Source of the DNA: Arthrobacter_D sp015752045
GTDB lineage: Bacteria; Actinomycetota; Actinomycetes; Actinomycetales; Micrococcaceae
Direction of reading: 5' to 3'
DNA length: 64,000 nucleotides
NCBI RefSeq assembly: GCF_015752045.1
Contig: NZ_JADOUS010000005.1
Location: 1 to 64,000, forward strand
The position numbers and the translations under genes are program-made. Under the pieces are notes generated by a model. That model ran no database searches, was not told the origin of the DNA, and worked only from the letters and a program-made list of their open reading frames with translations. Position 1 is the stretch's first letter, and each line of letters begins with the position of its first letter. Of this stretch, positions 34,482 through 43,946 are shown piece by piece.

Positions 34482-35642
34482 TCAGGCGAAGGCCGAGATG
34501 CCCGTCAGCGCCCGGCCCACGATCAGGGTGTTGATCTCGTAGGACCCCTCGTAGGTGTAGACGGCTTCGGCGTCGGCGAAGATCTTCGCCATGGAGAAGT
34601 CCGTGACGATCCCGTTCCCGCCGAGGATGCCCCGCCCGAGCGCCACCGTCTCGCGCATCCGGGCCGTGGTGAAGGCCTTGGCGAAGGCGGCCTGCGGCAT
34701 GTCGGACGCGCCCTGCTCCTGCAGTTGGGCGATGCGGGCCATCACGCCGAGGCTCGCCGTCGTGTTGCCCATCATCGTGACGAGCTGGTCCTGGACGAGC
34801 TGGAACCCCGCGATCGGCCGGCCGAACTGGTGACGCTCGACGGCGTACTGGCGGGCGACGTCGAACGCGGCCAGCTGCTGGCCGACGGCCTGCCAGCCGA
34901 CGAGGATCCGGGAGCCGAGCAGGAGCTGCCGGGTGTCGTCGAAGGACTCGATGCCGGCGAAGCGGTCGGCCTCGTCGACGCGCACGTCCGTCAGGGTGAT
35001 GTCCGCGTTCTGGACCGTCCGGAGCGCGGTCTTGTTCGCGATGACGGTGCGCGTCACCCCGGGCAGGGTGGCGTCGAGGATGAAGCCGCGCACTCCCCCC
35101 GTTTCCGTGTCCCGGGCCCAGAGGAGCATGTAGTCGCAGAACGTCCCGTTGCCGATCCACCGCTTGGCGCCGTTGATCACCCAGGTGTCGCCGTCGCGCG
35201 TGGCCGTGGTCGCCATGCCGCCGGCGACGTCGGACCCGTGCAGCGGTTCGGTGAGCGCGAACGCCCCCGTGATCGTCAGGTCCATGGCGTCCTGCAGGAG
35301 CCGTGCCTTCTGCTCCGCGCTGCCGAAGGTGTGCAGGGCCTCGACGAAGAGGTCGTGGTGGACCATGAAGAACGTGGCGATCGAGGTGTCCGCGCGGGTC
35401 ATCTCCGCGATCACCAGGCCGCTGAACAGGTTGCTGTAGCCCTGCTGCACGGGCGTGCTGAGCTTCAGGCCCGCCAGCTTCGGCAGGATCTCATGGGGGA
35501 ACTCGGCCCTGTTCCACCATTCGACGGCGCGCGGCGAGACCTCCTTGTCCAGGAAGTCCCGGACGTCCTGCAGCTTCGCACGCTCGCGGGCAGGGAGGAG
35601 GGATTCGAAGCCGAGGAAATCGGCGGTGGGTAGCTGGCTCAT
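34482..35642 (-). CDS. acyl-CoA dehydrogenase (glutaryl-CoA dehydrogenase-like branch)
   Basis: 386 aa with the usual three-domain order. FAD/substrate motifs are AFALTEPLHGSD and WVINGAKRWIGNG, the helix QFGRPIAGFQLVQDQL is present, and the catalytic base Glu lies in YTYEGSYEIN (~365). The end LIVGRALTGISAF resembles glutaryl-CoA dehydrogenases, but the substrate is not certain. AAAGGA precedes the ATG by 7 nt. It lies 42 nt downstream of an SDR gene on the same strand, and the two may act together in beta-oxidation of a short or branched acyl-CoA. Confidence 0.92.
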   Translation of the reverse strand: MSQLPTADFLGFESLLPARERAKLQDVRDFLDKEVSPRAVEWWNRAEFPHEILPKLAGLKLSTPVQQGYSNLFSGLVIAEMTRADTSIATFFMVHHDLFVEALHTFGSAEQKARLLQDAMDLTITGAFALTEPLHGSDVAGGMATTATRDGDTWVINGAKRWIGNGTFCDYMLLWARDTETGGVRGFILDATLPGVTRTVIANKTALRTVQNADITLTDVRVDEADRFAGIESFDDTRQLLLGSRILVGWQAVGQQLAAFDVARQYAVERHQFGRPIAGFQLVQDQLVTMMGNTTASLGVMARIAQLQEQGASDMPQAAFAKAFTTARMRETVALGRGILGGNGIVTDFSMAKIFADAEAVYTYEGSYEINTLIVGRALTGISAFA

Positions 35643-35684
35643 CGTCGAGCCGTCCTTTCAATCGGGCTGAGACCGGGAGCGGCG

Positions 35685-36470
35685 CTATCTCGGCGCCATG
35701 CGGATGGCGCCGTCGAGGCGGATCGTCTCGCCGTTGAGCATCTGGTTCGCCACGATGTGCGCGGCGAGCGCCGCGTACTCGACGGGTTTGCCGAGGCGGG
35801 AGGGGTGCGGGACCTGGGCCCCCAGGGAGTCCTGGGCCTCCTGCGGCAACCCGGCCATCATGGGCGTCTCGAAGATGCCGGGGGCGATCGTGACCACGCG
35901 GATGAGGGACCGCGCGAGTTCGCGCGCGATGGGCAGCGTCATGGCCGCGACGCCGCCCTTGGACGCTGCGTAGGCGGGCTGCCCGATCTGCCCGTCGAAC
36001 GCCGCGACGGACGCGGTGTTGATGATGACGCCACGCTCGTCCGAGCCGCCCAGACCCGTCACGGTGGGCGTGGCGGCCATGGCTTCGGCGGCGAGCCGGA
36101 TGACGTTGAAGGTGCCGACGAGGTTGACGCCGATGACGCGCGCGAACTGCTCCAGCGGCAGGACGCCGTCGCGTCCGAGGACCTTGCCCGGGGTGGCGAT
36201 CCCGGCGCAGTTGACCACGATCCGCAGCGGGCCGAGCCCGGCGGCGGCGTCGACCGCGGCCTGCACCTGGGCGGGATCGGCGACGTCGGCGGCGACGAAA
36301 CGGACCCGCTCGCCGCGCGGGTCCAGTTCCGCGGCGACCTCTGCGCCGGCGGACTGCGGGAGGTCGACGAGGACCACCGCCGCGCCGTCGTCGAACAGCC
36401 GGCGGGCCGTGGCCAGCCCGAGCCCGGAGGCGCCTCCGGTGACGAGGGCCACTGCTCCCCTGATGTCCAT
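35685..36470 (-). CDS. short-chain dehydrogenase, 3-hydroxyacyl-CoA dehydrogenase type II-like
   Basis: 261 aa. The nucleotide site is TGGASGLGLATAR, the Asp after strand 2 (LVDLPQ) predicts NAD preference, and the catalytic motif is YAASK with the Ser in INTASVAAF. The long insertion VLGRDGVLPLEQFARVIGVN matches HSD17B10-type enzymes that oxidise 3-hydroxy-2-methylbutyryl-CoA. ATG 36470 has AAGGA upstream. Paired with the acyl-CoA dehydrogenase that follows. Confidence 0.9.
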   Translation of the reverse strand: MDIRGAVALVTGGASGLGLATARRLFDDGAAVVLVDLPQSAGAEVAAELDPRGERVRFVAADVADPAQVQAAVDAAAGLGPLRIVVNCAGIATPGKVLGRDGVLPLEQFARVIGVNLVGTFNVIRLAAEAMAATPTVTGLGGSDERGVIINTASVAAFDGQIGQPAYAASKGGVAAMTLPIARELARSLIRVVTIAPGIFETPMMAGLPQEAQDSLGAQVPHPSRLGKPVEYAALAAHIVANQMLNGETIRLDGAIRMAPR

Positions 36471-36615
36471 GCCTGGTCCTTCCGCCTCCGGAGGACCGCC
36501 GTTGGTCCATCCACGCGCCCAGCGTACTGTGACGGGGCCCACTGCGCACCCTGCGGACGATCCGCTGCGCATCCTGCCCAATCCCGTGATGCACCGGCGT
36601 GACTAGGGTGGTCAC

Positions 36616-37635
36616 ATGCCCATTCCCGACGACGCCGCCGCCGCGGCGGCCCGCAGCGTCCGCCATCTGTTCTCCCGGCGGAGCCTGCGGCTGCCCGGGA
36701 CGCGCCTCGCAGCCGTCGCGTTCCCGGCGCCGACCAGCCCCCGGAGCCACTGGCACTACTGGTGGCAGGCGCACTACCTGGACTGCCTGCTGGACGAGCA
36801 CCGGCGAGACGCCGGGACGGGTGCGCTGCCCGAGGCCCGGAAGCTCGCCCGCGGCATCTGGCTGAGGAACGGTGGCCGGTGGCGCAACGCCTATTACGAC
36901 GACATGGCGTGGCTCGCGCTCGCCCTGCAGCGCCTCGACGCGCTGGACGGGCGGCGGAGTCCGCGGCGCCGCGTGCGGGTGCTCGGTGACGCGCTCCGGT
37001 CGGCGCACACCCCGGACCTCGGCGGCGGCGTCTACTGGAACACCACGCGGGACTACAAGAACACCCCGAGCACGGCCCCCGCCGCGCTCTTCTTCGCGCG
37101 GGCCGGCGAGACCGGGCGGGCACAGGAGCTCCTCGACTGGCTCCGGGAGCGCCTCTTCGACGCCGGGAGCGGCCTCTACCTGGACGGCGTCAAGGCCGAC
37201 GGCCGGGTGGAACGGTCGCTGCACACGTACAACCAGGGCACGGTCCTCGGAGCACTGGTCGCCGTCGGCGGGCCGGCCGATCTGCGGCACGCGGCCGAGC
37301 TCGCCGTGTCGGTGGCCCGTGAGGTCGCCGACGACGACGGCGTGCTGCCCCTGGCGTCCACCGGCGACGCCGGCCTGTTCACCGGGATCCTCGCGCGCTA
37401 CCTCGCGCAGGCTGCCGCGGCGGAGATCGGAGCATCCGCAGCCACCGAGGTCCGGGCAGTGCTCGGCGCGACGGCGGATCACGTCTGGTCCGGCCGCCGC
37501 GCGGACGGTTCAGGAATGCTCGTCTTCCCGCCGCGGCAGGACGGGCCGGTCAGCCTGTCGTCCCAGCTCCAGGCCTGGATGATCCTGGAGGCCGCTCACG
37601 CGGCAGGGTGCCGGGCAGGCCCGTCGCCCCGGTGA
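36616..37635 (+). CDS. glycoside hydrolase family 76-like protein
   Basis: 339 aa forming an (alpha/alpha)6 barrel by pattern: HYWWQAHYLDCLLDE, then the paired catalytic aspartates in NAYYDDMAWLALAL, GGVYWNTTRDYKNTPSTAPAA and YNQGTVLGAL. GH76 enzymes cut alpha-1,6-mannan. No signal peptide is visible, so it may act on intracellular oligosaccharides. TAGGGT (36604-36609) lies 6 nt before the ATG, a leaderless-type start. Confidence 0.85.
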   Translation: MPIPDDAAAAAARSVRHLFSRRSLRLPGTRLAAVAFPAPTSPRSHWHYWWQAHYLDCLLDEHRRDAGTGALPEARKLARGIWLRNGGRWRNAYYDDMAWLALALQRLDALDGRRSPRRRVRVLGDALRSAHTPDLGGGVYWNTTRDYKNTPSTAPAALFFARAGETGRAQELLDWLRERLFDAGSGLYLDGVKADGRVERSLHTYNQGTVLGALVAVGGPADLRHAAELAVSVAREVADDDGVLPLASTGDAGLFTGILARYLAQAAAAEIGASAATEVRAVLGATADHVWSGRRADGSGMLVFPPRQDGPVSLSSQLQAWMILEAAHAAGCRAGPSPR

Positions 37636-37647
37636 CACACTGCTTCC

Positions 37648-38880
37648 ATGGAGACCTCACCCCGCGACCATGACCTCGTCCTCTACGGAGCGACCGGCTT
37701 CGTCGGCGAACTGATCGCCGCCTATCTCGCCACGCACGCCCCGGCCGGCCTGCGGATCGGGCTCGCGGGCCGGTCGACGGCCAGGCTCGAGGCGGTCCGG
37801 TCGCGGTTGCCGGCCGCCGCCCGGGACTGGCCCCTCATCGAGGCGGACTCGGCGGACGCCGGCTCGATCGCCGCCCTGGCCGAGGGCACCCGGGTGCTCT
37901 TCACCACCGTGGGCCCGTACGCGACGTACGGGCTGCCCGTCGTCGAGGCCTGCGCGCGGGCGGGCACCCACTACGGCGACCTGACGGGTGAGGTCTCCTT
38001 CGTCCGCGAGGCGATCGACCGCAGCGACGCCCTGGCCCGGACGAGCGGCGCCCGGATCGTGCACTCGTGCGGCTACGACTCCGTGCCGTCCGATCTGGCG
38101 GTCCTGCTCCTCCATCGGGCCGCAGAGGCCGACGGCGCCGGTGCACTGACCGAGGTCCAGCTCGTCGCGACGGCGAAGGGCGGCATCAGCGGAGGCACGC
38201 TCGACTCGATGCGCGTGCAGCTCGACGGGATGCGGTCGAGTGCCGCGCTGCGGTCCCTCGTCGCCGACCCCTACGCCCTCAGCCCGGACCGCGAGCAGGA
38301 GCCGGCGACACCGCAGCCGGCGGACGCCGGTCCGGTGAGCCGGTCCGGCGACGGCCTGTGGACCGCGCCCTTCGTCATGGCGGCGGCCAACACCCGGATC
38401 GTGCGCCGCAGCAACGCGCTGCAGGGCTGGGCCTACGGCCGCTCCCTGCAGTACGGCGAGGTGATGGGGGTCGCCCGGGGACCGGCGGGCGCGGTCATGG
38501 CCGGGGCGACGGCGCTCGGACTTGGCGCGTTCGCCCGCGCGATGGCGTTCCCGGCGACCCGACGCCTGCTCGACCGCGTGCTGCCGGCTCCGGGGACGGG
38601 CCCCAGTATCGACACGCAGCGCAAGGGCTGGTTCCGCTCGCAGGTGACCGCCCACACCGAGGGCGGTCAACGGTACCGGGCGACCGCGGCCGGCCCCGGC
38701 GACCCTGGCTACGCCGCCACCGCCGTCATGGCCGGCGAGGCGGCACTGGCCCTGGCAGTGGACGGTGACCGGCTACCGCCCCTGAGCGGATCACTGACGC
38801 CTGCCACAGCGCTCGGCGATGTGCTCGTGCAGCGGCTCCGTACGGCCGGGCACACCTACGAGGTGACGAGGCTGTCCTGA
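37648..38880 (+). CDS. saccharopine dehydrogenase-like NAD(P)-binding protein
   Basis: 410 aa. The Rossmann start DLVLYGATGFVGELIA and the LAGRSTARLEAVR segment are those of saccharopine-dehydrogenase-like and trans-acting enoyl reductase proteins of actinobacteria. VHSCGYDSVPSDLAV and ATAKGGISGGTLDSM are further family markers. Substrate is unknown; lipid or polyketide reduction is possible. It follows the GH76 gene by 12 nt. CACACT lies 6 nt before the ATG, so the gene may also have its own start site. Confidence 0.88.
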   Translation: METSPRDHDLVLYGATGFVGELIAAYLATHAPAGLRIGLAGRSTARLEAVRSRLPAAARDWPLIEADSADAGSIAALAEGTRVLFTTVGPYATYGLPVVEACARAGTHYGDLTGEVSFVREAIDRSDALARTSGARIVHSCGYDSVPSDLAVLLLHRAAEADGAGALTEVQLVATAKGGISGGTLDSMRVQLDGMRSSAALRSLVADPYALSPDREQEPATPQPADAGPVSRSGDGLWTAPFVMAAANTRIVRRSNALQGWAYGRSLQYGEVMGVARGPAGAVMAGATALGLGAFARAMAFPATRRLLDRVLPAPGTGPSIDTQRKGWFRSQVTAHTEGGQRYRATAAGPGDPGYAATAVMAGEAALALAVDGDRLPPLSGSLTPATALGDVLVQRLRTAGHTYEVTRLS

Positions 38881-38887
38881 CCTCGGG

Positions 38888-39490
38888 CTAGTCGCTCGTC
38901 GTCGACCCCTTCCCCTGGGGATAGAGCGTCTCCCCTCGCGCCAGCATGGCGACGAACTTCGTGATGTTGCGCTCCTTCGCGGCCTCGGTCTTCAGCTGGG
39001 ACAGCCGGAAGACCATGGCGTAGCGGTTCTGCGAGGACAGGGTGCGGTAGGTGGCGAGCGCGGCGTCGTCGGCCTCGATCGCAGCCAGGAGTTCGGGCGG
39101 GGTCTTGGCGTTCGCCGGACCAGAATACGCCCGCTCCCACCGGCCGTCGGCCTGCGCTGCCGCCACCGCCCGCTCGCCGGCTTCCCGCATACGCCCCTCG
39201 GCGCGGAGCCGCTCGATGTGGCCCTGGTTGCGGACGGACCAGATGCTCCGCGGGCCGCGCGGCGTGAAGCGCTGGAAATAGCTGTGCTCGTCCCGGGATT
39301 TCGACTGGCCGTCGATCCAGCCGAAGCAGAGGGCCTCGTCGAGGGCCTGCGCGTAGGTGAGCTGCGTCGTCGTCCCGCCCTTCTTGTGCTCGATCAGCCA
39401 GACGCCGGGCGAGGAGGCGTGGTTCTCCTCCAGCCACGCTCGCCATGCGGCGACGTCGGGCAGGAGCAGTTCGGCGAGTTCGGGCTTCAT
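38888..39490 (-). CDS. YdeI/OmpD-associated family protein
   Basis: 200 aa with the family pattern: AWRAWLEENHASSPGVWL, ALCFGWIDGQ, YFQRFTPR followed by SIWSVRNQ, and AKTPPELLAA. Members are small cytoplasmic proteins of unclear role, some linked to stress or antimicrobial peptide resistance. TAGGGT at 39497-39502 (minus strand) is exactly 6 nt before the ATG, with no ribosome-binding site, so it is probably leaderless. Convergent with the preceding gene, with only 7 nt between stops. Confidence 0.86.
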   Translation of the reverse strand: MKPELAELLLPDVAAWRAWLEENHASSPGVWLIEHKKGGTTTQLTYAQALDEALCFGWIDGQSKSRDEHSYFQRFTPRGPRSIWSVRNQGHIERLRAEGRMREAGERAVAAAQADGRWERAYSGPANAKTPPELLAAIEADDAALATYRTLSSQNRYAMVFRLSQLKTEAAKERNITKFVAMLARGETLYPQGKGSTTSD

Positions 39491-39577
39491 GCGACCACCC
39501 TAGGGCGCCCCGTGCCATTCCGGAATGGGGTTGCTGGCATGCTGGGCAGGCCCCGACCACTACCTGAAGGAGGCCTG

Positions 39578-40270
39578 ATGCTCCGCGTCAGACCGCTCGT
39601 CCACACACCCGATCCCACCGCTGCCGCCGGTTTCCTCCGCGCGCTCGGGCTCAGCCCCGCGCTGGAACCTGCACCGAACGGTTCCTTCGCGGTCTTCGAC
39701 GCCGGAAGCGGGCGCGTCGCCCTGCACCGCTGCGTCCCCGGCAGCCCGGCGGACGGCACCGTGGCCCTCGGGTTCGAGGTCGGCGAGGTGCGGGAATTCG
39801 CGCGCCGGACGGCGGAGGCCGGGACCGCCGTCGTCCTCACCGGGGAGGGCCGCGACCTCACCGCACGCGTCACCGGACCGGATGGGATGTCCTTCCCGGC
39901 CGGCGCCGGTCCTCGCGAGACGCGGGCGCCGTCGTCGCCGCTGTCCGTCCTCGCCGTCTGGTCCACGCCCGACGTCGGGCCCGCCGTGACGGTCCTCGAG
40001 GACATCGGGGCGAAGCCAAGGGTCAGCTCCGACGCCGGCACGCGGCACGACTTCCGGGCGAAGAACGGTGGCCTCGTCGCCGCGAGCACCGGACCGCGCA
40101 CCGCCGTCGACCTGGCCTTCGAGTACGACGGCGGTGTGCCGGAGCTCCTGGCTGGCCTCACCGCGGGTGGCTTCGGGCCCGTCGTCGTCGAGGAGGCGGG
40201 CGGACGGTCGCTGCAGGTACGTGCCCCCTGGGGCACCACGGTGCGGGTCGACGAGCGGCAGGTGCACTGA
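39578..40270 (+). CDS. VOC (glyoxalase/bleomycin-resistance fold) protein
   Basis: 230 aa with two VOC-like halves, LVHTPDPTAAAGFLRALGL at the start and LAVWSTPDVGPAVTVLEDIG near residue 120. This is the size of two-module vicinal oxygen chelate proteins. Metal ligands are not obvious, so it may bind a ligand rather than catalyse. ATG 39578 follows GAAGGAGG by ~5 nt. Confidence 0.75.
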   Translation: MLRVRPLVHTPDPTAAAGFLRALGLSPALEPAPNGSFAVFDAGSGRVALHRCVPGSPADGTVALGFEVGEVREFARRTAEAGTAVVLTGEGRDLTARVTGPDGMSFPAGAGPRETRAPSSPLSVLAVWSTPDVGPAVTVLEDIGAKPRVSSDAGTRHDFRAKNGGLVAASTGPRTAVDLAFEYDGGVPELLAGLTAGGFGPVVVEEAGGRSLQVRAPWGTTVRVDERQVH

Positions 40271-40288
40271 CCCCGCACCGGCGGGGTC
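40269..40288. terminator. small hairpin between convergent genes
   Basis: GACCCCGC (40269-40276) and GCGGGGTC (40281-40288) form an 8-bp stem with a 4-nt loop. It overlaps the stop codon of the VOC gene and faces the convergent SGNH gene. Confidence 0.55.
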
Positions 40289-40316
40289 GGCCACCGGGAG
40301 AGGAACCGCGCGCCTG

Positions 40317-42152
40317 CTACCGCCCCAGGGCGGCCGCGAGCTTCGCGGTGTACAACGTGGCGACCGCATTGTGACCGTTCTGCGACAGGTGGACACCGTC
40401 CAGGTACTCGGCGTTGGCTGCACTGGCGAGGCCTGCGACGGAGATGAAGGTGACGCCCTGCTGCGCGGCGTTCGCCGCCAGCACCTCGTCGATGTGGCGG
40501 CGCTGGACGTGCGAATCATCGCTGCGGGACATGACCCCGTTGATGACGATCCTGCTGTTCGGGTACATCAGCTTCAGCTTGGCCCACAGGGCCGTGCTGT
40601 CGGCGATGACCTGTGCGTCCGACTTCCCCGACGTCGCGTCGTTACCACCCAGGGTGACCAGCACCACGCCCGGAGTGCCACCCGGGAACGGCATCAAGCC
40701 GTTCTGGACCGCGGTCCAGCCCGTTCCGCCGGCCACGACGCTGGCGGTCGAGTAGCCCATGCCCCCGAAGGCGAGGTGTGAGGCCTGATCAGTGAAGCCC
40801 ATGGCGCGGGCACCCTGCTCGCTCCAGGAGTCACCGTCGAGCTGCGAGTCACCGTAAAGCACCACGGACGTCGCGGTGGCCGTGACCGAGGTGAAGGGGT
40901 AGGCGGAGGACGGCGGGGTCACCGGGGGTGCGGCCGGTGGGCCGACCGGCGGCGCGTTCGTCGTGATGATGCCTTTCTGGAACCGGGTGTGGGTACCTGC
41001 CCCGTCCTTCCAGGTGTCAGTCGTCGGCCAACCGTACCTCGCGAAATTGCTCTCCAGCGTGGTGAAGTGCCCGGTGTCGATGCTCCTGGCGCCGGTGGCC
41101 GGACCCCACGCGATCATCCCCCCCTGGAAGCGTTGATAGTACCCACCCTGCCAGGCGGTCTTGGTGCCGGTCGGCAGGCCGAGGGCGGACTGGGCACCGC
41201 CCTTCTGCTCGTAATAGGTCTGGATGCTCCCGTTGGTGGTGGCGAAGACCTGGCCGCGGGACCAGAAGACCTTCCCGCCCTGGAAGTCCTGCCGGACACC
41301 GTTCGGGACGGCGACCTCCCCGGACGTGGGATAGCCCAGGAAACCGCGCTCGTACCCGTTGGCGGCGTAGAAGCCCTTGATGCCGCCGAAGACGACCTGG
41401 ACCCCGGTCGCAGGCAGCCAGGTCACGTACCCGTTCTCGAAGCTCTGGTAGTACCCGCCGTTCCAGGCGGTCTTGTTGCCGGTCGGCAGGCCTAGGAAGG
41501 AGAGCGCGCCGCCTCTCTGCTCGTAATAGGTCTGGATGCTCCCGTTGGTGGTGGTGGTGATCCGGCCCTTGGACCAGAACACCTTTCCGCCCTCGAAGTC
41601 CTGCCGGACACCGTTCGGGACGGCGACCTCCCCGGACGTGGGATAGCCCAGGAAGCCGCGCTCGTACTGGTTCGCGGCGTAGTAGCCCTTGATGCCGCCG
41701 AAGACGGTCTGGGCCCCGGTGGCAGGCGACCAGTAGATGAACCCGTTCTGGAAGTGCTGGAGTCTCCCGCCACGGACGGAGAGCCCGCCGGCGTCGCCCG
41801 TGGGGAAGCCCAGGAAGCCCCTGGTCCACCCGCTCGCCGCGTACCGCGCGCCGATGGCGTCGTCGAGCACTATCTGCGCGCCGGTCCTCTGGGTCCAGAT
41901 GACGTACCCCTTCTGGAAGCGCTGGGAGCAACTGATCCCGTCACAGCTCTTGTAACCGAGGGGGTTGCCGAGCACGGCGCGGTCGGCGTTCCACTTGAGG
42001 TAGGTCAGGCCGTCGACGGTATAGCCCGCAACCACGACCATGGGTGCGACGACCGGGGAGACCGCCTGCGCCGGAGGCGCGAGAGCTCCGACTCCCGAGC
42101 AGAGAACGAAGGTCGTCATAGCGACGGCACCGAGCCGTTTCGTCTTGAACAT
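40317..42152 (-). CDS. secreted LGFP-repeat SGNH/GDSL esterase
   Basis: 611 aa. The Sec signal peptide (VAMTTFVLCSGVGALAPPAQA) is followed by LGFP-type repeats to ~residue 400, each with a FLGYPTSG or LGLPTG core and a W-x-PATG block. After a Pro-rich hinge comes an SGNH hydrolase: block I VLYGDSQLDG (Ser ~432), block III TLGGNDAT, and block V DGVHLSQNGH with the catalytic Asp and His. LGFP repeats anchor corynebacterial proteins to the cell wall, so it probably de-esterifies a wall or exopolymer substrate. ATG 42152 is used; an in-frame TTG is 3 nt upstream. Confidence 0.9.
   Translation of the reverse strand: MFKTKRLGAVAMTTFVLCSGVGALAPPAQAVSPVVAPMVVVAGYTVDGLTYLKWNADRAVLGNPLGYKSCDGISCSQRFQKGYVIWTQRTGAQIVLDDAIGARYAASGWTRGFLGFPTGDAGGLSVRGGRLQHFQNGFIYWSPATGAQTVFGGIKGYYAANQYERGFLGYPTSGEVAVPNGVRQDFEGGKVFWSKGRITTTTNGSIQTYYEQRGGALSFLGLPTGNKTAWNGGYYQSFENGYVTWLPATGVQVVFGGIKGFYAANGYERGFLGYPTSGEVAVPNGVRQDFQGGKVFWSRGQVFATTNGSIQTYYEQKGGAQSALGLPTGTKTAWQGGYYQRFQGGMIAWGPATGARSIDTGHFTTLESNFARYGWPTTDTWKDGAGTHTRFQKGIITTNAPPVGPPAAPPVTPPSSAYPFTSVTATATSVVLYGDSQLDGDSWSEQGARAMGFTDQASHLAFGGMGYSTASVVAGGTGWTAVQNGLMPFPGGTPGVVLVTLGGNDATSGKSDAQVIADSTALWAKLKLMYPNSRIVINGVMSRSDDSHVQRRHIDEVLAANAAQQGVTFISVAGLASAANAEYLDGVHLSQNGHNAVATLYTAKLAAALGR
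41137..41760 (-). repeat. two tandem 312-bp repeats in the LGFP gene
   Basis: Sequence from ~41137 recurs from ~41449 at a constant offset of 312 bp (104 codons), with long identical runs such as around 41275-41345 against 41587-41657. Each unit encodes two LGFP repeats. The near-identity points to recent duplication or gene conversion within the gene. Confidence 0.8.
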
Positions 42153-42392
42153 CAAAGAACCCCATTATTCACGAAAGCATTATCGACACCCTAATGTATG
42201 AAAAAGAAACGATCGCCTCGCCCGGGTGTTTCATCCCGGGTCCGGTGACTATACGGGTGCATCGCACTCCTGTGATCACCCGTCGGGGAGCAGATCCTGC
42301 GACAGGACCCGCACGTCACCGCGGATTCAGCCACGGGCCGAAGAACCGCGCGCCGCCTGCCCCGAGCGCGGCCACTGCGATAGAACTGGGGT
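42153..42392. other. AT-rich divergent intergenic region
   Basis: This 240-nt gap between divergent genes starts with AT-rich DNA (42155-42210) unlike the surrounding sequence. A CCCGGG box occurs at 42221-42226 and again at 42235-42240, 8 nt apart, and could pair as a hairpin. GATAAT-like -10 sequences face the SGNH gene. No coding potential is seen. Confidence 0.3.
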
Positions 42393-42932
42393 ATGAACGT
42401 TCGTACCCCTGACCCCAATCCGGGTTGGCTCTCCGAAGATGACCTCTACGAGGCCCGCCGCCGCCTGCCGATGGTGTACGTGGAGGCGATCCCGGTGCGG
42501 TGCGACACCCTCGGATACGTGAACGAGGTAGGGCTGCTGCTGCAGGCCAGCGAGCAGGGCGAGATGGTACGCACCTTCGTCTCCGGCCGCGTCATGTACC
42601 GGGAGACCATCCGGGCCGCGCTGCTGCGACACCTCGAGAAGGACCTGGGGCCGCTGGCCCTGCCCCAGCTGCCGCCGTCGCCCGTCCCCTTCACGATCGC
42701 CGAGTACTTCCCCTCCCCCTCGGAGACGGGGCTGACCGACGACCGCCAGCACGCCGTCGCCCTCGCCTACCTGATCCCCGTCACGGGCGAGTGCAACCCA
42801 CGCCAGGACGCGCTGGAGCTGTCCTGGCTGACACCGTCCGAGGCGTTGAGCCCATCGATCCAGGCCGAGTTCTCGGGCGGACGCGCGGACCTCCTGCGCC
42901 AGGCACTGGCCCACGCCGGCTGGGGACGCTGA
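42393..42932 (+). CDS. NUDIX-like protein (DUF4916 type)
   Basis: 179 aa beginning PNPGWLSEDDLYEARRRLPMVYVEAIPVR. The fold pattern is NUDIX-like (VRCDTLGYVNEVGLLLQ, GRVMYRETIRAALLRHLEKDLG), but the GX5EX7REUXEEXGU metal box is largely missing, so hydrolase activity is uncertain. Such proteins are common and conserved in Actinobacteria. TAGAAC lies 6 nt before the ATG. Confidence 0.75.
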   Translation: MNVRTPDPNPGWLSEDDLYEARRRLPMVYVEAIPVRCDTLGYVNEVGLLLQASEQGEMVRTFVSGRVMYRETIRAALLRHLEKDLGPLALPQLPPSPVPFTIAEYFPSPSETGLTDDRQHAVALAYLIPVTGECNPRQDALELSWLTPSEALSPSIQAEFSGGRADLLRQALAHAGWGR

Positions 42933-43037
42933 CCCGACGGCACCTGCCGGACCCCGCGGTACCCGTATCGTGAGAGGGGCGCGCCGGGGCGACGATGGAC
43001 ATCCAGGGGGCTACAAACAGAGGCTGGCACGACGCAC

Positions 43038-43910
43038 ATGATGGTGAACAGGGTGGACAGGACAGGGCTGCGCGCGGTCCCGGCGGAGATGCTGGCGGCC
43101 GGTGACGTGCTGGCTCTCCCCGACCGCGACGAGGCGGCCGAGGTCGTGTCGGTCGCGGTCGAGAACGACGACTTCGGGGTACCGGCGCTCATGGTGGCGA
43201 CCGTCGAGGGAGATCGCCGCATCACGATCGCCACCGGATCGATGGTCTACGTGGAGCCCGCCGACGCCGAGATCGGGGTCTCCGCCGTCGCCGCCGACCA
43301 CGGATCCCCGGAGGCGCTCGTCGCGCAGGTGGCGCAGGCGCACCCGGACAGCGCGGGCATCCAGGACCTCGCCGGCCGATTGGCCCGCGGCATCAACCTC
43401 AAGTCAGGCAGCAACCTCCAGGACCTGCACCAGCTCGCGCTCGCCCTGTTCGTCGACGAGGGCGACACCGCGGCGGCCCTGGGCATCGCCGACCTCCTGG
43501 CGGAACTGCCGTTCGACGGGAACTTCGGCCGCTGGAAATGGATCGAGGGCGGCCTCGCGATCGCCGCCTACCTGACCCGGCACGACGACGAGCGCTCCCT
43601 CCGGTACTCGGCCGCGATCCGCGTCGCGGACGACGCCGAGACGGACCCGCTCCGCGCCAAGACCAGCGCCATGTACCGTCAGCGGCAGCTCAACGAACCC
43701 AATGTCTACGACCCCGAGATCCTCCGTGCCTCCACGGCGGGGCGGATCGACGTCGAACGCGACTGGCGGGTGCTCCGTATCGGCGTCCTGCTGTACCTCC
43801 GGGCCCATGGCGGCTCCGAGACACTGAGCCGGGACGTACTGGAGCGGCGCATCGCCGCGGAGCTCGCCGCCGTCGGCTCGCTCAACGCGCAGCTCGCCTC
43901 GGACCAGTAG
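43038..43910 (+). CDS. conserved hypothetical protein
   Basis: 290 aa, soluble and acidic, with no family I recognise. The N-terminal ~75 residues are beta-rich (LPDRDEAAEVVSVAVEN, ITIATGSMVYVE). The rest is helical with TPR-like spacing (LALALFVDEGDTAAALGIADLL, WIEGGLAIAAYLTRHDDE). There is no signal peptide or membrane segment. It lies 33 nt upstream of tgt, but a leaderless-type promoter precedes tgt, so co-transcription is uncertain. Confidence 0.65.
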   Translation: MMVNRVDRTGLRAVPAEMLAAGDVLALPDRDEAAEVVSVAVENDDFGVPALMVATVEGDRRITIATGSMVYVEPADAEIGVSAVAADHGSPEALVAQVAQAHPDSAGIQDLAGRLARGINLKSGSNLQDLHQLALALFVDEGDTAAALGIADLLAELPFDGNFGRWKWIEGGLAIAAYLTRHDDERSLRYSAAIRVADDAETDPLRAKTSAMYRQRQLNEPNVYDPEILRASTAGRIDVERDWRVLRIGVLLYLRAHGGSETLSRDVLERRIAAELAAVGSLNAQLASDQ

Positions 43911-43946
43911 GTCCGCCGGCCCTCCACGGACTGGCAAAATAGGGTG